Source: Salvator merianae (taxonomy: Eukaryota; Chordata; Lepidosauria; Squamata; Teiidae). Taken from it: a stretch of DNA of 64,000 nucleotides. The notes under the pieces were generated by a model. That model was not told the DNA's origin. It worked only from the letters and a program-made list of their open reading frames with translations, and ran no database searches. The translations under genes and the position numbers were made by a program. The DNA is taken from NCBI GenBank assembly GCA_003586115.2, contig QVOM02000057.1, forward strand, positions 8,090,861-8,154,860. The letters are read 5' to 3'. Below, piece by piece: positions 13,101 through 25,400 of the stretch; position 1 is the stretch's first letter, and each line of letters starts with the position of its first letter.

Positions 13101-16000
13101 GCAGCACTGCTTGGTTTGTCTGCTCTGTGCTCCTTATCATGTGCTCTTGCAATTTTAAGTGGTCTCATAAGGAACGGGCCTCGATGGGACCTTTGGCCAG
13201 TGGTGCCTGCTTTCTGAAATCAACTAGACTAAAAAGCTTTGCAGTTTGCCAGAATATGATCAACTATTTCTGCTTGCCAAGGGCAGTGCATGGATATATG
13301 CGTTGGGAGCAGATGGGCCCCCAGTACATGGCTGGAGGATAGCAGGGGGTGCAGTGGGAAATGAGGTGATGGCAGACGCAATGTGGGAGAAGGTGGGTTG
13401 TATGACGGGAGAAGAGGAGGATGGCAGGATGTGATTTGGGGAGGTGACAGGCACAGTGGGGAGGGGGAGAGAGCAGGGATGATGTGGACAGTCTTTGAAT
13501 TGTTTCATGAGTGGGCTGGCGGGTTCACAGAACTGGTCAGCAACTTCTAGATTCAGTGGTCTGCCTGGCTTGCAGTTTGGGTTCATGAACTGACCTGCAT
13601 TTTTTAGTTTATGAACATCCCTAGAAGAGAGGCCTCTGCGGATTCTGCCCCTTCTATATGGTGAATTTGGGGTATGACTCCCAGCTGTGTGTCTCTTTTC
13701 TCCAGTCTGTGGCACCTTTGGATGTTGCTAGCACAAGAGGGGCAGAAATAGGCACAACAGGCTCTGAGGGATCCAGCAAACTAGTCCTTTCCTGGAACAA
13801 GGAATTCTGTTGCAAGCATCCTTTACCTTAAGGGAGGCATCTGCAGAAGGGCAGAGAAGTATGTGCATAAAATATAATGCCTAGGTAGGCAAAGGGCTTG
13901 TCTCCCCTCTGCCCTGGAAAAAAAAAATCATTTTTTGGAGTTGGCAGGAATAAATTTCCAAAACTTGGGACTCTTATCTGGAAATTGTGTGTGAAGTTTT
14001 AGTCCAAGCCAGATTTTTCTCTTGACTGCTTCTGTGGCAGATTATTGCACAGAGTGCCCCCGCCCCCGGGAAGTCTGAGCTCAATCAAGACCCACAGTGA
14101 CATGGAGGAGAGAAGGCCCCAACCGTGAGAATTATTAGGTTGGGCTTCTGAAGGATGGGTTTGGTTTCTTCCCTGTGAGGGTGGGAGTGAAGGAGATTAC
14201 GATTCTTCTTAAACAAATTCATCTGGTTGCACCATGCTAGTGCTTTGGAACAAAAGAATGACGGCAGTAACTGGAGAAATGGGAAACTACTCCCCTCACC
14301 CTCTCCCACATTATTCAGTGTTGTCCTCCTGAGCTAATATGGGTATTCATATTTTGGGAAACCTGCCAGAAAACAGGAGTGTTCCAGAGGGTCAGGAAAA
14401 CAAGGCAGGGAGTTAGCTGTGGCACCAGGAAAGACCCCAAGTCTGGAATTACTAATGAAGCCCTGGCCAGATTTTGGCCCCCATTTACAAAAAACAGAGC
14501 AACTTATCCTTCCCACTCCCAAGAAAGGGCAAATACAGGACTCCTCTGCTTTAGCGTGACACTCTAGCCCATGTATAGCACTAGCTATGAAGCCCTGCAC
14601 ACTTGCCCACTTGCTTAAGACATATTGTGTGAGACTGGCATCAGGAAAGAGAAAATGGTGCTGCCTTTTTGAACTAGAAAAGTCACCTACAACTGGATCA
14701 GGCCTGGCCTTGCAAAAAGGCCCATGGATTTTGCACTGGGTCTGCAAACACACCTCCATTTGCACAAGATTTTCTTTGCTCTCCAGTCCTCAGTTGCCTT
14801 TCATAAAGTCCCCAAGATGATGACTAAAACAGAGAAAGTGAAGGCCAAGGTATGCTCCAAGCTAGTGTTACTGTGATCAGAAACTTTCTCTTTCTTAGGT
14901 AACATTGCAATTTTTAAAAAAGTAGCCTATAAGAAAAGAATGGACCTCCTGGGATTATAGGACTGCTATGATTGAGATTGATATATTATGCTGTAAAAAG
15001 ATATATGATTTTAATTGTATGTATATCATTTAAAACTTAATAACTAAAGACTGAAAAAAAAGAGAAACCTTCCCCTTCCTCTATAAATCCTGCATTTCAA
15101 AACATGGACACCTTTTGGAAGAGAATGCGAATTTCATATTTGCACACAAGAATGATTCCGATGCCCACATAGGGCTCCTCCTTGGCACAGTCCAGAGCAC
15201 AAGGCAAAGTAAGTCAATTGCTCAACCTGTCTTGGGAGACCCTGGACATGCAAGAACAGCTCATCATCCCCTCTGGAGCTGAGGAGCATCCCAGAGTGGC
15301 CAAGGAGTCCAAAGTGTTTCCTAACCCTAAAGTACTTTATTCCTTTAAGAAGGGCCAGTTGACAGGCAGGTAACAGCACAATAGTTTCAATATTCCAAAC
15401 ATGCTAAAACCTGAGGCTGACAAAATGGATGCTCCTGGCAGTGTGAAAATTATCCTGCTCTAAGAAAGGCTAGGTTTTCTTAGAAACCTGTAGGTTGGCT
15501 ACAGACTGGGCACTGTGTCCCTCCTCTGCGTCGAGCTGAGTCACAAAACTGGTGTTTCCCATGCAGAGCATAAATTTGCTGATACAACAAGTCTGTTCTT
15601 TAATTCCTTACATTCTCTTGGCTACTCTGATTTCCCTCTCCATAACGTCTAACGTTTACTCATTGTCTGATAAATACTTGGTGGACACTTCTGAATGATT
15701 GATTGAATTAACTGTACACTTGCTCCTTGCTTGATGCAGATGCATAAACGAACTGACTGTGGCTTCACATGAAAGTAAGCAGGTAGTCTACAGGAGTCAA
15801 GTTCAGCTTGGAGAAGTCTTTGCCTTTATGGCGAGGCATTACTGGGGTAGGAGTGAAGAATCAAAGCAGAACAAAGCGTGCTCCCGTGACTTGCTCTATC
15901 CAGACCGGCTTTACTTTGTAAAGACCTGACGTTACAAACTGGCTACTTTTTCTAAGCAGGCAGCATCAAAGCAGATGGCTGAAACACTATTTATTCTGGA
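10187..16000. other. Intergenic sequence upstream of CRABP2
   Basis: No exon or full repeat is recognised. There is a short (AC)n run at 11261-11272 and an AT-rich patch near 14.95-15.06 kb that could be an eroded retroposon tail. A 28-bp segment at about 11159-11186 is flanked by an AG and by GTAAGG, but it is too short to support an exon. Confidence 0.5.
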
Positions 16001-16510
16001 ACCAGATGTGGAGGGCAGAGTAAGTTTTAGAGTTCAAGATTGCAAAGGGGGAAGGGCAGGAGAAACACAGAGAAACTCTGGCTCCCCAGAGGTCTGATGT
16101 CTCACTGAATGCAGGTATTAGCCCAAAGCCGGAGTGGCTGCAAGGGGGGAGGGGACTGCGTCCTTTTGGGGAAAGGGTCAGGCAGAGGGAATCCAGGTAG
16201 GATGAGGAAGGGGTGGCTGTGGTGCGTGTGGATCTTGTTGCTATGGCTTTCTCCTCCCAAAGGCATGGGGCAAAGAAGGGGGAGGGACCAGACGGGGAAG
16301 GGAACGCCACATAAGGGGAAGCGAGAGTGGAGGCGGCATCTCTCATTCATTCTTTGCAGGGATCAGAGAGCAAACTCATTACCGGGGAAATAAATCCCAG
16401 GCGCAGAAATCAGAGCTGGAGGAGAAGCACCTTCAGGGTCCAAGGTTGAGGCTTTGGTACTGCTGCCGTCGCCGCTGCCGCCACCTCCACCTCCAACCTA
16501 TTCTTCCATC
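16001..16510 (+). promoter_or_regulatory. CRABP2: Probable CRABP2 promoter and 5'UTR
   Basis: The sequence becomes GC- and purine-rich from about 16.1 kb. It then runs into a (CCG/CCT)-rich leader at 16456-16500 that looks like a 5'UTR just before a start codon, as the CRABP2 leader does in mammals. It lies 5.5 kb upstream of coding exon 2 on the same strand, a plausible first-intron length. It stops at the N at 16511. No convincing TATA box or retinoic acid response element is visible. The assignment rests on position and composition. Confidence 0.45.
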
Positions 16511-16511
16511 N
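16511..16511 (+). other. CRABP2: Ambiguous base / likely collapsed gap where CRABP2 exon 1 belongs
   Basis: This is the only N in the window. It interrupts the presumed CRABP2 leader. The expected first coding exon (70 coding bases, MPNF... in the family, ending in a phase-1 donor) is not found here or elsewhere upstream of exon 2. I infer that the N hides a sequence gap, or that the exon dropped out during assembly of a GC-rich spot. Confidence 0.5.
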
Positions 16512-19500
16512 ACATGTTGGGGAGGGGGCTAGAAGAGAGGCACATCTTGATTGTCACCACCTGGCACAAAGGAGGAGGGATTTCCATGCTGTGAGAGACA
16601 AGTTCCAAGGAGCTCGTCCTCAAAAATCCGGTTCTGCGGAAGGGGCTCGGAAGCTGGGCTTTCCCGGTAAAGGCGAGACCCGATTTCTAAGGGAAAGAGT
16701 GCCTTGCGCTCGGAGTTCCTGCCGTTTGCGAGTGTCCTTGTACTGTATTGAACTGAACTTCCCCAGAGTCTGCTGCTGGAGACACTCTCTGGGCGGACCT
16801 GGAACCAGCCTCCATCAATCCTGCCCCCAAGCCCTGTTTGGCAGAAGGGAGCACGAGAGGTTGTGAGGGAAAAGCCCTGGCAGAACTGAGCCTGGGGACG
16901 GGGAGCACTTTGGTTGGTGCTAGGCAGTCGGAACCGTAGACTGGGTGTGCCACAGGGCAACAGGCTAGGGAACGCATAGGGAAATGGGAGGCTGGGCTCA
17001 AGCTTCTCCGTTAACAGAACCTATGGCCTGTTGGTCACCTGTTGGCTGCCCTTGAGACTAGCAGGCGGGCATGTCCATCCAGGGTCATCACAGAAGGCCT
17101 TCTTAGTCTGGAACAGTCTGCTTGGGGAAGGCTGCCTTCCCATGGGGTTATTGGCCAGCAAACTAGATGGTGGGGAGATTCCACTCGCTCTCCTCAGAAC
17201 TTCAGAGGTGATTTCCACTTCTTTGAGCCTTGGTGTAAAACACGCATCAGGAACTAAGACCTGTGCTAAGAGCTCTTTAAGCAACGATCTGAGTTGACCA
17301 GCTAGGGAAATTGGGAAAAGATGAACGCCTTCCCAGCAACTCATCTGGACTGTAAAGCAGCCCAGATTCATCCCTGGGTGAGTGACTCACATCCTAGACA
17401 TGTAGGCAGGCGCTGGTTCCCCAGTATGTGCAAAGAGACTAAATGGTGATCTTTTAAGGCCTTTGGGTGGCTCCCAGCAGAATTGGGCCATTGCTTGTTG
17501 CTAGGGAAAGAGCCCTGGGCAGCTTCAGGGGTACCATGCCAAACCAACCCAGGGACTGAGGCCCCCATCCAGGAAGAAGCCCTGCAGCACTTTTAGGAGC
17601 CCTCCTAGCACTGGGGACTGCAGCTGGCCAAAACTAGCCAATATTTGGAGTTGCTGGGGGGGGGGAACAGGATGGCTGGTCTGTGTCAGTCCACTTTCCC
17701 CCTAGCCTATGATGCAACTGCCCACTGCCCTCTCCCCCAGCACCCATTTGCTGAGTCCAAACCAATGGGGAAGTGGAGGAAGGGGGGCTGCTGGGGCTGA
17801 CACTATCACCTCTTCCTCTTAGAAGCTCAAAAAAAATGGGTGAAGAGGGGAAGGTTAACCATGCAAGGGGTAGGAGAATCTTGGCTTATGCTCTTCTCTT
17901 TCTTCCCCTTCTTGTCTTTGTTGGGGGGCAGAGCCTTGGGGACAGGTATGCCCTGTGAAGGAGTGAGTCGTCCCAAGCCTAATAGGTGGGTGAAAACTGT
18001 TTGAGGTCACAGTTGTGCTTGCATTGTCCCCAATGTGCTCATGCGAATATGCAACTTTTTACCTCAGCACGGTGATGCTCCCTGCAGGCCACCTCCTCCC
18101 AGCTGCCAATGCAAGACATGCCAGTAACTGCTTCTGCTCCAGGGGATCAGCAGCCCAGGTGATGGGGCAGGGGAGACCTGTGGCCCCCTCCTAGGACACT
18201 CCCAGGACAAATGCCTTCTGAAATAAACCCTTTTCCTTAACCTCCTCCTTGCAGCGGAGGCAGCAACAGAATCGGCCTTGTTTGCTCTCTGTTTTCACTC
18301 AAACCGTGCCGAAGTCATGATTGCGGCGCCTGGTGGGGGATAAGGAAGTTGAGCCAAGGGGCGGGGGCAATGAAGTGGCCCCTCTCGCTCCCCGTGGTGA
18401 GCAGCTTGAAGAAGAACATTGCACTGCTGGTGACTGGGAGGTGGTGAAAGACGCAGAGCAGGGAGTTAGTGGGCTGCATGGAATAGCTGTATAGCTGGGC
18501 CAAAGAGCAGGACTTGCAAATTCAGCACCAAATCACAGAGCTTCATTGTCCAAAGGGAGTTTCTGGGGCCAGCGCTAGGCCAACTTCATCCCTGGGAACG
18601 AAAAGGACTGGAAAGTTGGGGAAATCCCTCCTTGGGGGGAGTAGTGGAGATACCCTTTCCCCAGCAACAACCAAGAGAATCTCCGCACTCTGGCTCCAGA
18701 GAGCATCTCCAGGTCTTTTGCAGGAACAATGAAAAATTCCCCTCTGGCAAGTGAGGCCTTCAGCAGGAAACCCACTAGGCATTGTCTGGGGTGTTGCAAC
18801 AGACGGAAATTCAGGGAAAAGAGTTCTGTTTCCCCTTCCCCCCACAAAGGGCAAGTCCCAACTATCAAATGTTTTAGTTTTTCAGCCAGGAAAATCTCTC
18901 TCTCGCCTCTCTCTGACCCCCCACCATTGCAGTATTGCCCTCCCCCAACAAAGCATGAATTGGTCACAGCAAATACTTTCCAGGTTAGGGGGATGTGTAA
19001 CATATTTCTGGATAATTATCACATACTTAGATTTCACCATGTTTCTCCTTTTGCCTCCCCCCCCCCTTGCCCCATCCACCACCAGGCAACCCTCCTCTGA
19101 TGCTGGATTCTTGGGGCTGAAAATCTCAGATGCTGGGAAAATTAGGAACAGGCGAGGGCTGGAGAGGGAGTAGGGAGGAAACGAATGGAAAAAAAGAAAC
19201 CTGCCAAGCGCTGTTGTTAAATCTCACTCTTTCCCATGAGCAGGGGCTGAGGCTGTCTGAGCTGTATTTTTATGGGTGTCTTAGATGTCCAGCAGCGGAA
19301 AGTGTCCTTTTGGAGATAGCTGCAGGACCCTTCTGGAGACAGCTTGAGTCCAAGAGGCAGCAGGAGGGCAAGCAGATCCCAAGCAGTGTGCAGTGATTGC
19401 AGGGTTGGGCCAGCACCGGGAGACTAGGGCTCAACGCCCCCTCAGCTAGCAAAGCTCACTCGGACAGACACTGCCTCTTAACCCAGCATGCTCCATGGGG

Positions 19501-22022
19501 TTATTGTTTGTATACAGCAAAGGGCAACAGAATACTGCTCACTCTCAAGTCTTTAGAAGAAAAGTTGGATGCAATGCAAAATAAAATCAGTAATAATGAA
19601 CAACAGTGGCTCCCACTTGGTCTCCTATCCTGGTCCTGGTTAGACCCAGATCTACTTGGCTCTGTGGGAGGGCAGACCTGTGTGTTTTCAGTCCGAATCC
19701 TGCTGGGTCCAATGGCCTTTGTGCACTAAAGCCACACAGTGGCAATGAACCATTGCCCTTGTGAGCCGCTCATATGCCACTCAGAGGCTGTGGCCCAATG
19801 ATAGGCCTAGATCCCTGTGTGCTCGCTGGGGCTGGTCGGAGCTAGACAGTCAAAGTGCTTGCAGGGCCCCCTGGCAAATAGGCCTACAGCTGCCTCTTCC
19901 AAGAGCCTCCCTTGCGGCAGTCTGCCTGAGGGTTGGAGCCACTGACTCTGCAGGGAAGAGGGCCATGGACCAGATGCGCCTTGAACTACTGAACTTCTTT
20001 GGCCTAAAGGCCTTTTCTCCAACTGCTGCTGCTCTTCAGCTGTCTGCATTGGTCTGTCCTCACACTGGCTTTCTTCACTGTTGCAAACGTTTCTTGGAAA
20101 CTCGATGGGTCCATTTGGTCTCTGCGTTTGAAGATGGCTGTGCATTAAGAGCAGCTGTTCTGTCATTGTCCAGAAATGGTGGCAATCTGAAAAACACCCT
20201 TTGCTCTGCAATTCAATCTACCATTTTCTTTTTTTTGAAGCGGGGGAAATCAGGCGACTGTGAAGGTTTTTCCTCAAACAAGGGCCTTAACCTTGCCACT
20301 CCCCTTGTAAAATTTCAATCTCTGTTCACATCTTGTAATCGTTCATGAAAACGGGAAAACTGGCAACACCCAAGACTTGCAAATGTCTGTGGGCTGTGCA
20401 ACAATACTTCCTGTAACGATTATTGTTCCCAGAGGGAAATGTGGTTGTTCTTCTCTTTCTCCATCCAAAAGGGTGAGCTTTCCGGCTGCACTCCCCCCCA
20501 CCCCACGCCCAAATGTCTTGGGCCAGGTTCAGACCCGGAACAGCAAAAACCTGTTTGTAGTTGGGACTGCAAGCAACTGAGGCACTGCATCCATTTTTCC
20601 AAGGAAAACTCTGCCTGGCCCCTTACTGGTCATTATTAGTGACAAACTCTGTCCTCCCTAGCAGTCACAGCCGCACTGCCCTGAGCGACCTACGAGTCGC
20701 AGAGTCTTTTCCAAAGTTTCCTTCCCTTCTCAGTCATTGCACAACAGCACATTTGTTGACACTACGCTGACAAGCTGCCAAGTTCAGGCAGTTGTGCAAC
20801 TCTGGTGCAAGACTCTTCAGGGACAAGAAGGGTGACAAGACAATCAAGACCCACCTTCCTGCAAGGGTGCCAAGGCAGACTGCTGAAGAGGAGCCGGCTT
20901 CCCATGGGCTGTGCAGAAAGCACGCCTGCACAGCGTCTTTCTCCAACTCCAGAGAAGATACAGGAACAAGCAGAGGATGAACGGTGAGGAGCTCAGCCAG
21001 TGCACTGCGCTTCAAAGGCTTGGCCGAAGCCGGCTGCGCTGCACATCCACAGCAAGGCTTGCTCTCCAGTTTAAGCAACAGCCACACCCCCAACCTGCCA
21101 AGCAACATGACTCCTGAAAGAGGAAAAGATCTGATAATGAATTGAGAAAGCAGGCAGAGTAAGGGCATAATTCTCTTGCTTGGAAGGCTAGCTGCTCACT
21201 CCTTGGCCCCTGTTCCAATAGAGGTGGCAAATGTCAGATGTGCACCTGGAATCCAGCGCAGGGGCTTCACATTTGCTCTCGTCTTTGTAGTTCAAGAGAA
21301 ACGTTTGAAAGAGAAGCTTCCAAGCAGGCACTCAGAAAATGTCAATGGTCCCGTTTCCACTTATTCTCCTGTGCAATGCAGGGGGTGGGCTCTTCTGGGA
21401 ACGGCAGAAGTGCACTGCTGGCACAGGTATGTGGCCAGACAACAAGGCTCCCCTAGAAGAAACTGGGCTCAGGGGCCAATCTGCCTTTCTCCTTCCCACT
21501 TTGATCCCTTTTTCCTTGGGTCTTGCACCTTTGCAATTGCTGGCCTGAGGGCAAGAGTGATTATTTTATCATGCTGCTATGAAAGTCTTTTTCATCTGCA
21601 GAAAATATTAAATGGTTAGGGACAGTGGAAGCTGTTGTAGGGGCAGCAGCAAGGAGGCACATCTGGACCTACAGGCACCTGGGAATTGCTCTTCAGAGCC
21701 TCACGGGTGCACCTCAGCAACCACATCTGTTGCAGAACACATACGTGCACACATGCACACAGTCCGCATCCTAGGCTGTGCTGGAACACAGCTGTTGCTT
21801 CATGGGCCCAATGGGAACCTTCAATGAAAATCTAAGTAGGACCTACTGCTGAGTGCCCATTTGTGTGAAAATCTGAAGCTTTTTAAAAATTAAACCTGGG
21901 TATGGACCGGAGACTAGGTGGCCTTTGTTTACCACATCTGGACAAGCTGGTGGCCAGCAGAAAGTCCTCTGCTCTCCCTGGTTGCCACTCCCCATCTTTG
22001 TCCCTGTATTTTGATGGTGCAG
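16512..22022 (+). other. Presumed CRABP2 intron 1 and flanks
   Basis: No coding exon is seen. The first ~450 bases after the N remain CpG-containing and then grade into ordinary sequence. The sequence ends with the AG acceptor at 22021-22022. Open frames here lack domain signatures. Confidence 0.5.
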
Positions 22023-22201
22023 GTGTCAACGTGATGCTCCGGAAGATTGCGGTGGCTGCAGCCTCCAAACCGGCCGTGGAGATCAGGCAGGATGGGGACT
22101 CCTTCTACATCAAGACCTCCACAACGGTGCGCACCACAGAGATCAACTTCCAGATCGGTGAAGAGTTTGAAGAACAGACGGTGGATGGGAGACCTTGCAA
22201 G
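22023..22201 (+). CDS. CRABP2: CRABP2 coding exon 2
   Basis: The exon is preceded by the acceptor TGCAG and followed by the donor GTGAGG. It has 179 bases and starts in phase 1 (first two bases complete Gly24), covering residues 24-83 including most of the N-terminal beta strands and the VAAASKP helix-loop segment. Confidence 0.97.
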
Positions 22202-24471
22202 GTGAGGTCCTGCCCTGCAGGATGGGGGCAGAGGGTCCACATGACCTGCAACTAAATACACTGTTTCGCCTTTTGTCTGTGAGAAGGAAATATCCTGAAA
22301 GAGACAGGGAGATCACTTCCAAATGGATGCAGAAAAGGTGGGAAGGGAGAAAAGGTACCTGAACTTCAGACAAAGGAAAGAACAGCATACACAGAGATTT
22401 CTGTTTCGTCCCACATTGCTGAGAGAGTTCCTGGACACCTATGTCCCAGCTACTCACACTTCAGCGCAGTCCTGTTTGTGTCCTGCCCTTAGATAGCACA
22501 ATCTTCCTGAAGTAAGAAAGGGTCTGCATTCCTGCCCTAAGCCACTTACAACTTGAATCTCATTCAGAGGAGTAGAAAAAAGGAACCAGTGGATTTTTAA
22601 ACAGAAGGACAGAAAGCGACACTGAGGTGTTGGGTTTTCTAGACAGCTTTTAAAAACCCTCCAACTCTGGTGTTGCATTCTTCTTATGGCCTATCTTGGT
22701 TGTTTTTGCCATTGGCTGTCTTCATAGAAAAGATAAGAAGAATGTAAAATTAAGCATCAATAAGAAAAAGGCAGGAGCAACACAGGCATCTTCTGTTGTC
22801 CTCCTCTGCAGGGGGAAAAGCAAGGGTAGTGACTGAGTGTCTGGTTAGAGGAATTATTTGTCTCTTTTCATTCTAAAGAGTGACCTGAGACAACGCCTTT
22901 CTTTTACACAAGTCACCTGCAGATCTGCAGTTTTGCAGCAAAGCTTCTGTGACTCACTACGATCTTCCCCCCTTGGCCCTTGAATCTGCGTTTTTTTTGG
23001 CTCAAGTGACATAGCTGGGTGCCAAGGTCTCCCAGATCTAGTGTCTTAAATGAGAGTGTTGCTGGGGTTGAGGCAGGAAGAGGCAATCCATAGGATGCAT
23101 TCCTCCCAAGTGACTTTGGAGGAGAGGACCCACTGTTCACAATGTCACAAAGTTTCTTCTAGAGCCTACAGGGATGAATTCCAAGTGTACTAGACTTGCA
23201 GGTTGGGTGCCAAAGGATATGTAACTTTTCAGACAGAGTGGAAGAGTTCTAGAGTGTTCTCTGCCAAGCCTGCTGGAGACAAAGGCTTTGAGCCAAATGC
23301 CCCTGGACTTTCCAAATCCCTCCTCCCTCTAGGCATCTGCCTCTACCTTCAGAAGTGAAAATGGATGGCCAGAAGGCTGTGCTTCCAGGGATTCTGGACA
23401 GTTTTTGAAACCAGTCCAACATCACCTTTGGCAGCAATCCCCCTCTGAGACCTCAACCTGTCCCAAGGCAGCAATAACAGGCTGAGTTGTTTCCAGCACA
23501 CATGAAGTGCACTTGCTCCATCAGCAATCAGTGATCCATCCCCAAGGGAGGCTGCTGGCCGGTCAGCCAGCCCCTTGTTCCTTCTGTCTCTTTGAAGGTC
23601 CCAGGTCCTGGGGTGATGATGGATAGACCTGTCAGCCTGGGAAGGAAAGTGGGGCAAGCTGTGTGCATCCCAGCCCTGCTGCCTGCCAAGTGACAAATGA
23701 GTCCCCTTTTGGTGGTGAGGGCACCCTTTGTTGGCTGCCTTGGGGGAGGGGTTCTTTCTCATTGTGCCTCTTTTCTTCCTTATACCCAGAGCCTGGCCAA
23801 GTGGGACAGTGAAAACAAGATGGTGTGTGAGCAGAGGCTGCTCAAAGGTGAAGGACCCAAGACCAGCTGGTCCAGGGAACTGACCAACGATGGGGAGCTA
23901 ATCTTGGTACGAGAAGCTTCTCCTCTTGCAGATGCTTCTTTCCGAAGGAGACAGTTTGAATAGCCCTGCCCCTACCTACCCTACCATCCCCCTGCTGTCC
24001 ATCAGAGATCCCTCCTGTGGCTGTTGCTGAACTACCTAGCAATGCCTCTCCTTTATATAAGCAAAAGAGCTGTGGCATAGGCTTGACCCACAACACTAGT
24101 AGAGTGTGGCCTTGCAAGGAAGGGAGAGGCTGGGCTGGCTTGCATGCAGTTCTGTTACCCATCACTCAACTTATAAGCAGACTATAGAGATCAAGATGTA
24201 GTAACGACCACCAACCTAGGTGGCTTTCAGAAGGGTTACACTACTAATGCCTGCTCAGTAGGAGAGAGACTGCCAGACCTCCAGTACTGAGCTACCTCAG
24301 ACCAGGAGCTGGGTAGTTTTAGTGCTCTGGTGACTATATCTCCCATGATGCATTCAAAGACACTCTTTGTCCAGTTGTGAACCAACAGAAGACTACATGT
24401 TTGCTTTTTTGCTCCTTCAGACCATGACAGCCGATGACGTTGTCTGCACAAGGATTTATATTCGCGAATGA
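22023..24471 (+). CDS. CRABP2: Cellular retinoic acid-binding protein 2 (exons 2-4; exon 1 missing)
   Basis: This gene encodes the cytosolic lipocalin-fold carrier that binds all-trans retinoic acid and hands it to RAR in the nucleus. Three coding exons (22023-22201, 23790-23906, 24421-24471) have GT/AG borders and the 179/117/51-base sizes typical of the family. They give residues 24-138 of a 138-aa protein. Signature stretches are [63 protein letters not shown] and [23 protein letters not shown] and KMVCEQ separate it from CRABP1. Ligand-contacting Arg112, Arg133 and Tyr135 (counting Met) are present, as are Arg30 and Lys31 of the ligand-dependent nuclear import patch. The frame is clean, so the gene is probably functional; only the first 23 codons are not in the sequence. 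Confidence 0.97.
23790..23906 (+). CDS. CRABP2: CRABP2 coding exon 3
   Basis: The exon has acceptor CCCAG and donor GTACGA. Its 117 bases in phase 0 encode residues 84-122, including Arg112 of the carboxylate-binding triad. Differences from human CRABP2 are conservative (for example Ala86 and Asp89). Confidence 0.97.
24421..24471 (+). CDS. CRABP2: CRABP2 terminal coding exon 4
   Basis: The acceptor is TTCAG. Sixteen codons plus TGA encode [16 protein letters not shown], which holds Arg133 and Tyr135. Confidence 0.97.
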   Translation, partial: TMTADDVVCTRIYIRE

Positions 24472-25400
24472 GAGGCCTGCTTATGTGGTGGGTGAGGGAG
24501 AAGCCAGGAAGCACCAGGAAACACAACTATGTACAGATTCCACACCAGTTGATGGGGCAGCCTGTTCGTGTTCCTGCCCAGCCCTGTAACAAGTGCTGGC
24601 AGGCAAAGAAGACTCACCATCGCCATTGGATAATGTTCCCAACCTTCTTCTCTGCTGTCTGTTTCTCTATGTTAAGAGGCTTCATAGCCACCATGACTTA
24701 ACACAGCAACCCAATTCCTTCTGGCCCTTCAGAACATTTCCTTTAACCCAAAGCGCACATCGGGATAGAGAAAGCTTGCTCCATCCCCCCTGAATGTGCA
24801 TTCTAAGAGTCTGCAGCTTCCCTCTACCCACAGAGGAGCAAGCCAAAGCTTCTCTTGTTCTGGAGGCTGTGGAGCAGGTCTGTTTGTGCTGGATTCCATT
24901 TCCCACTCCTCTGGCATATGCTGGTGGACATCTTTTCGTTCCCAAAAGAGTAAACAGGTGTATTGACAGCAAGTTACTTCTTCCCAGCCCTGCCAAAATA
25001 CAAGTCCTTGTGCCCTTACTGCTCAGAAACAGAAGCAGGAAGTGAGGTAACCTGGCCCGACAGTTTGGAAAGTGAACTTAAAGTAGGTTCTCTAGAGGCT
25101 GGCTTGCGTGATATATAGTATGTCTTCCAGTCAATGCACACGTTTTCCTGTACGTAGCCAAAATGCAACCCAACCCTCCCTGTTGATTAAACACCTATTC
25201 TTTCTTTGCATCTTCTGTCTTCGTTGCCTCTATGATTTCGGAAATATTTATTTGCTACCCCTTGAATTAAAAATCCACTACCATTCTTTGTTCCAGGTCC
25301 CTTGCTTGCCCCCTCATGTTATGGTGCCTCTTTAACTAGAATCCACCCACCTCTTTGAACTTCAGCCTTCTGGACTAATAAATGCTTTCTAAAAACAAAT
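24472..25400 (+). other. CRABP2: CRABP2 3'UTR
   Basis: Sequence follows the stop without an obvious intron and reaches an AATAAA at 25377-25382, followed by a T/G-rich tract (TTTGTGCCTCATTGTTTG). A 3'UTR of about 0.9 kb is therefore likely. It is longer than I would expect for the mammalian gene, but earlier signals are not obvious. Confidence 0.6.
25377..25382 (+). terminator. Polyadenylation signal, probable CRABP2
   Basis: A canonical AATAAA lies 906 bases past the CRABP2 stop, with a GT/T-rich downstream element about 30 bases later. Confidence 0.6.

Noticed and set aside
16176..16196. Possible DR5 retinoic acid response element (GGGTCA-n5-AGGGAA) upstream of CRABP2
   Set aside because: The second half-site has two mismatches to AGGTCA; not enough to call an RAR/RXR site.
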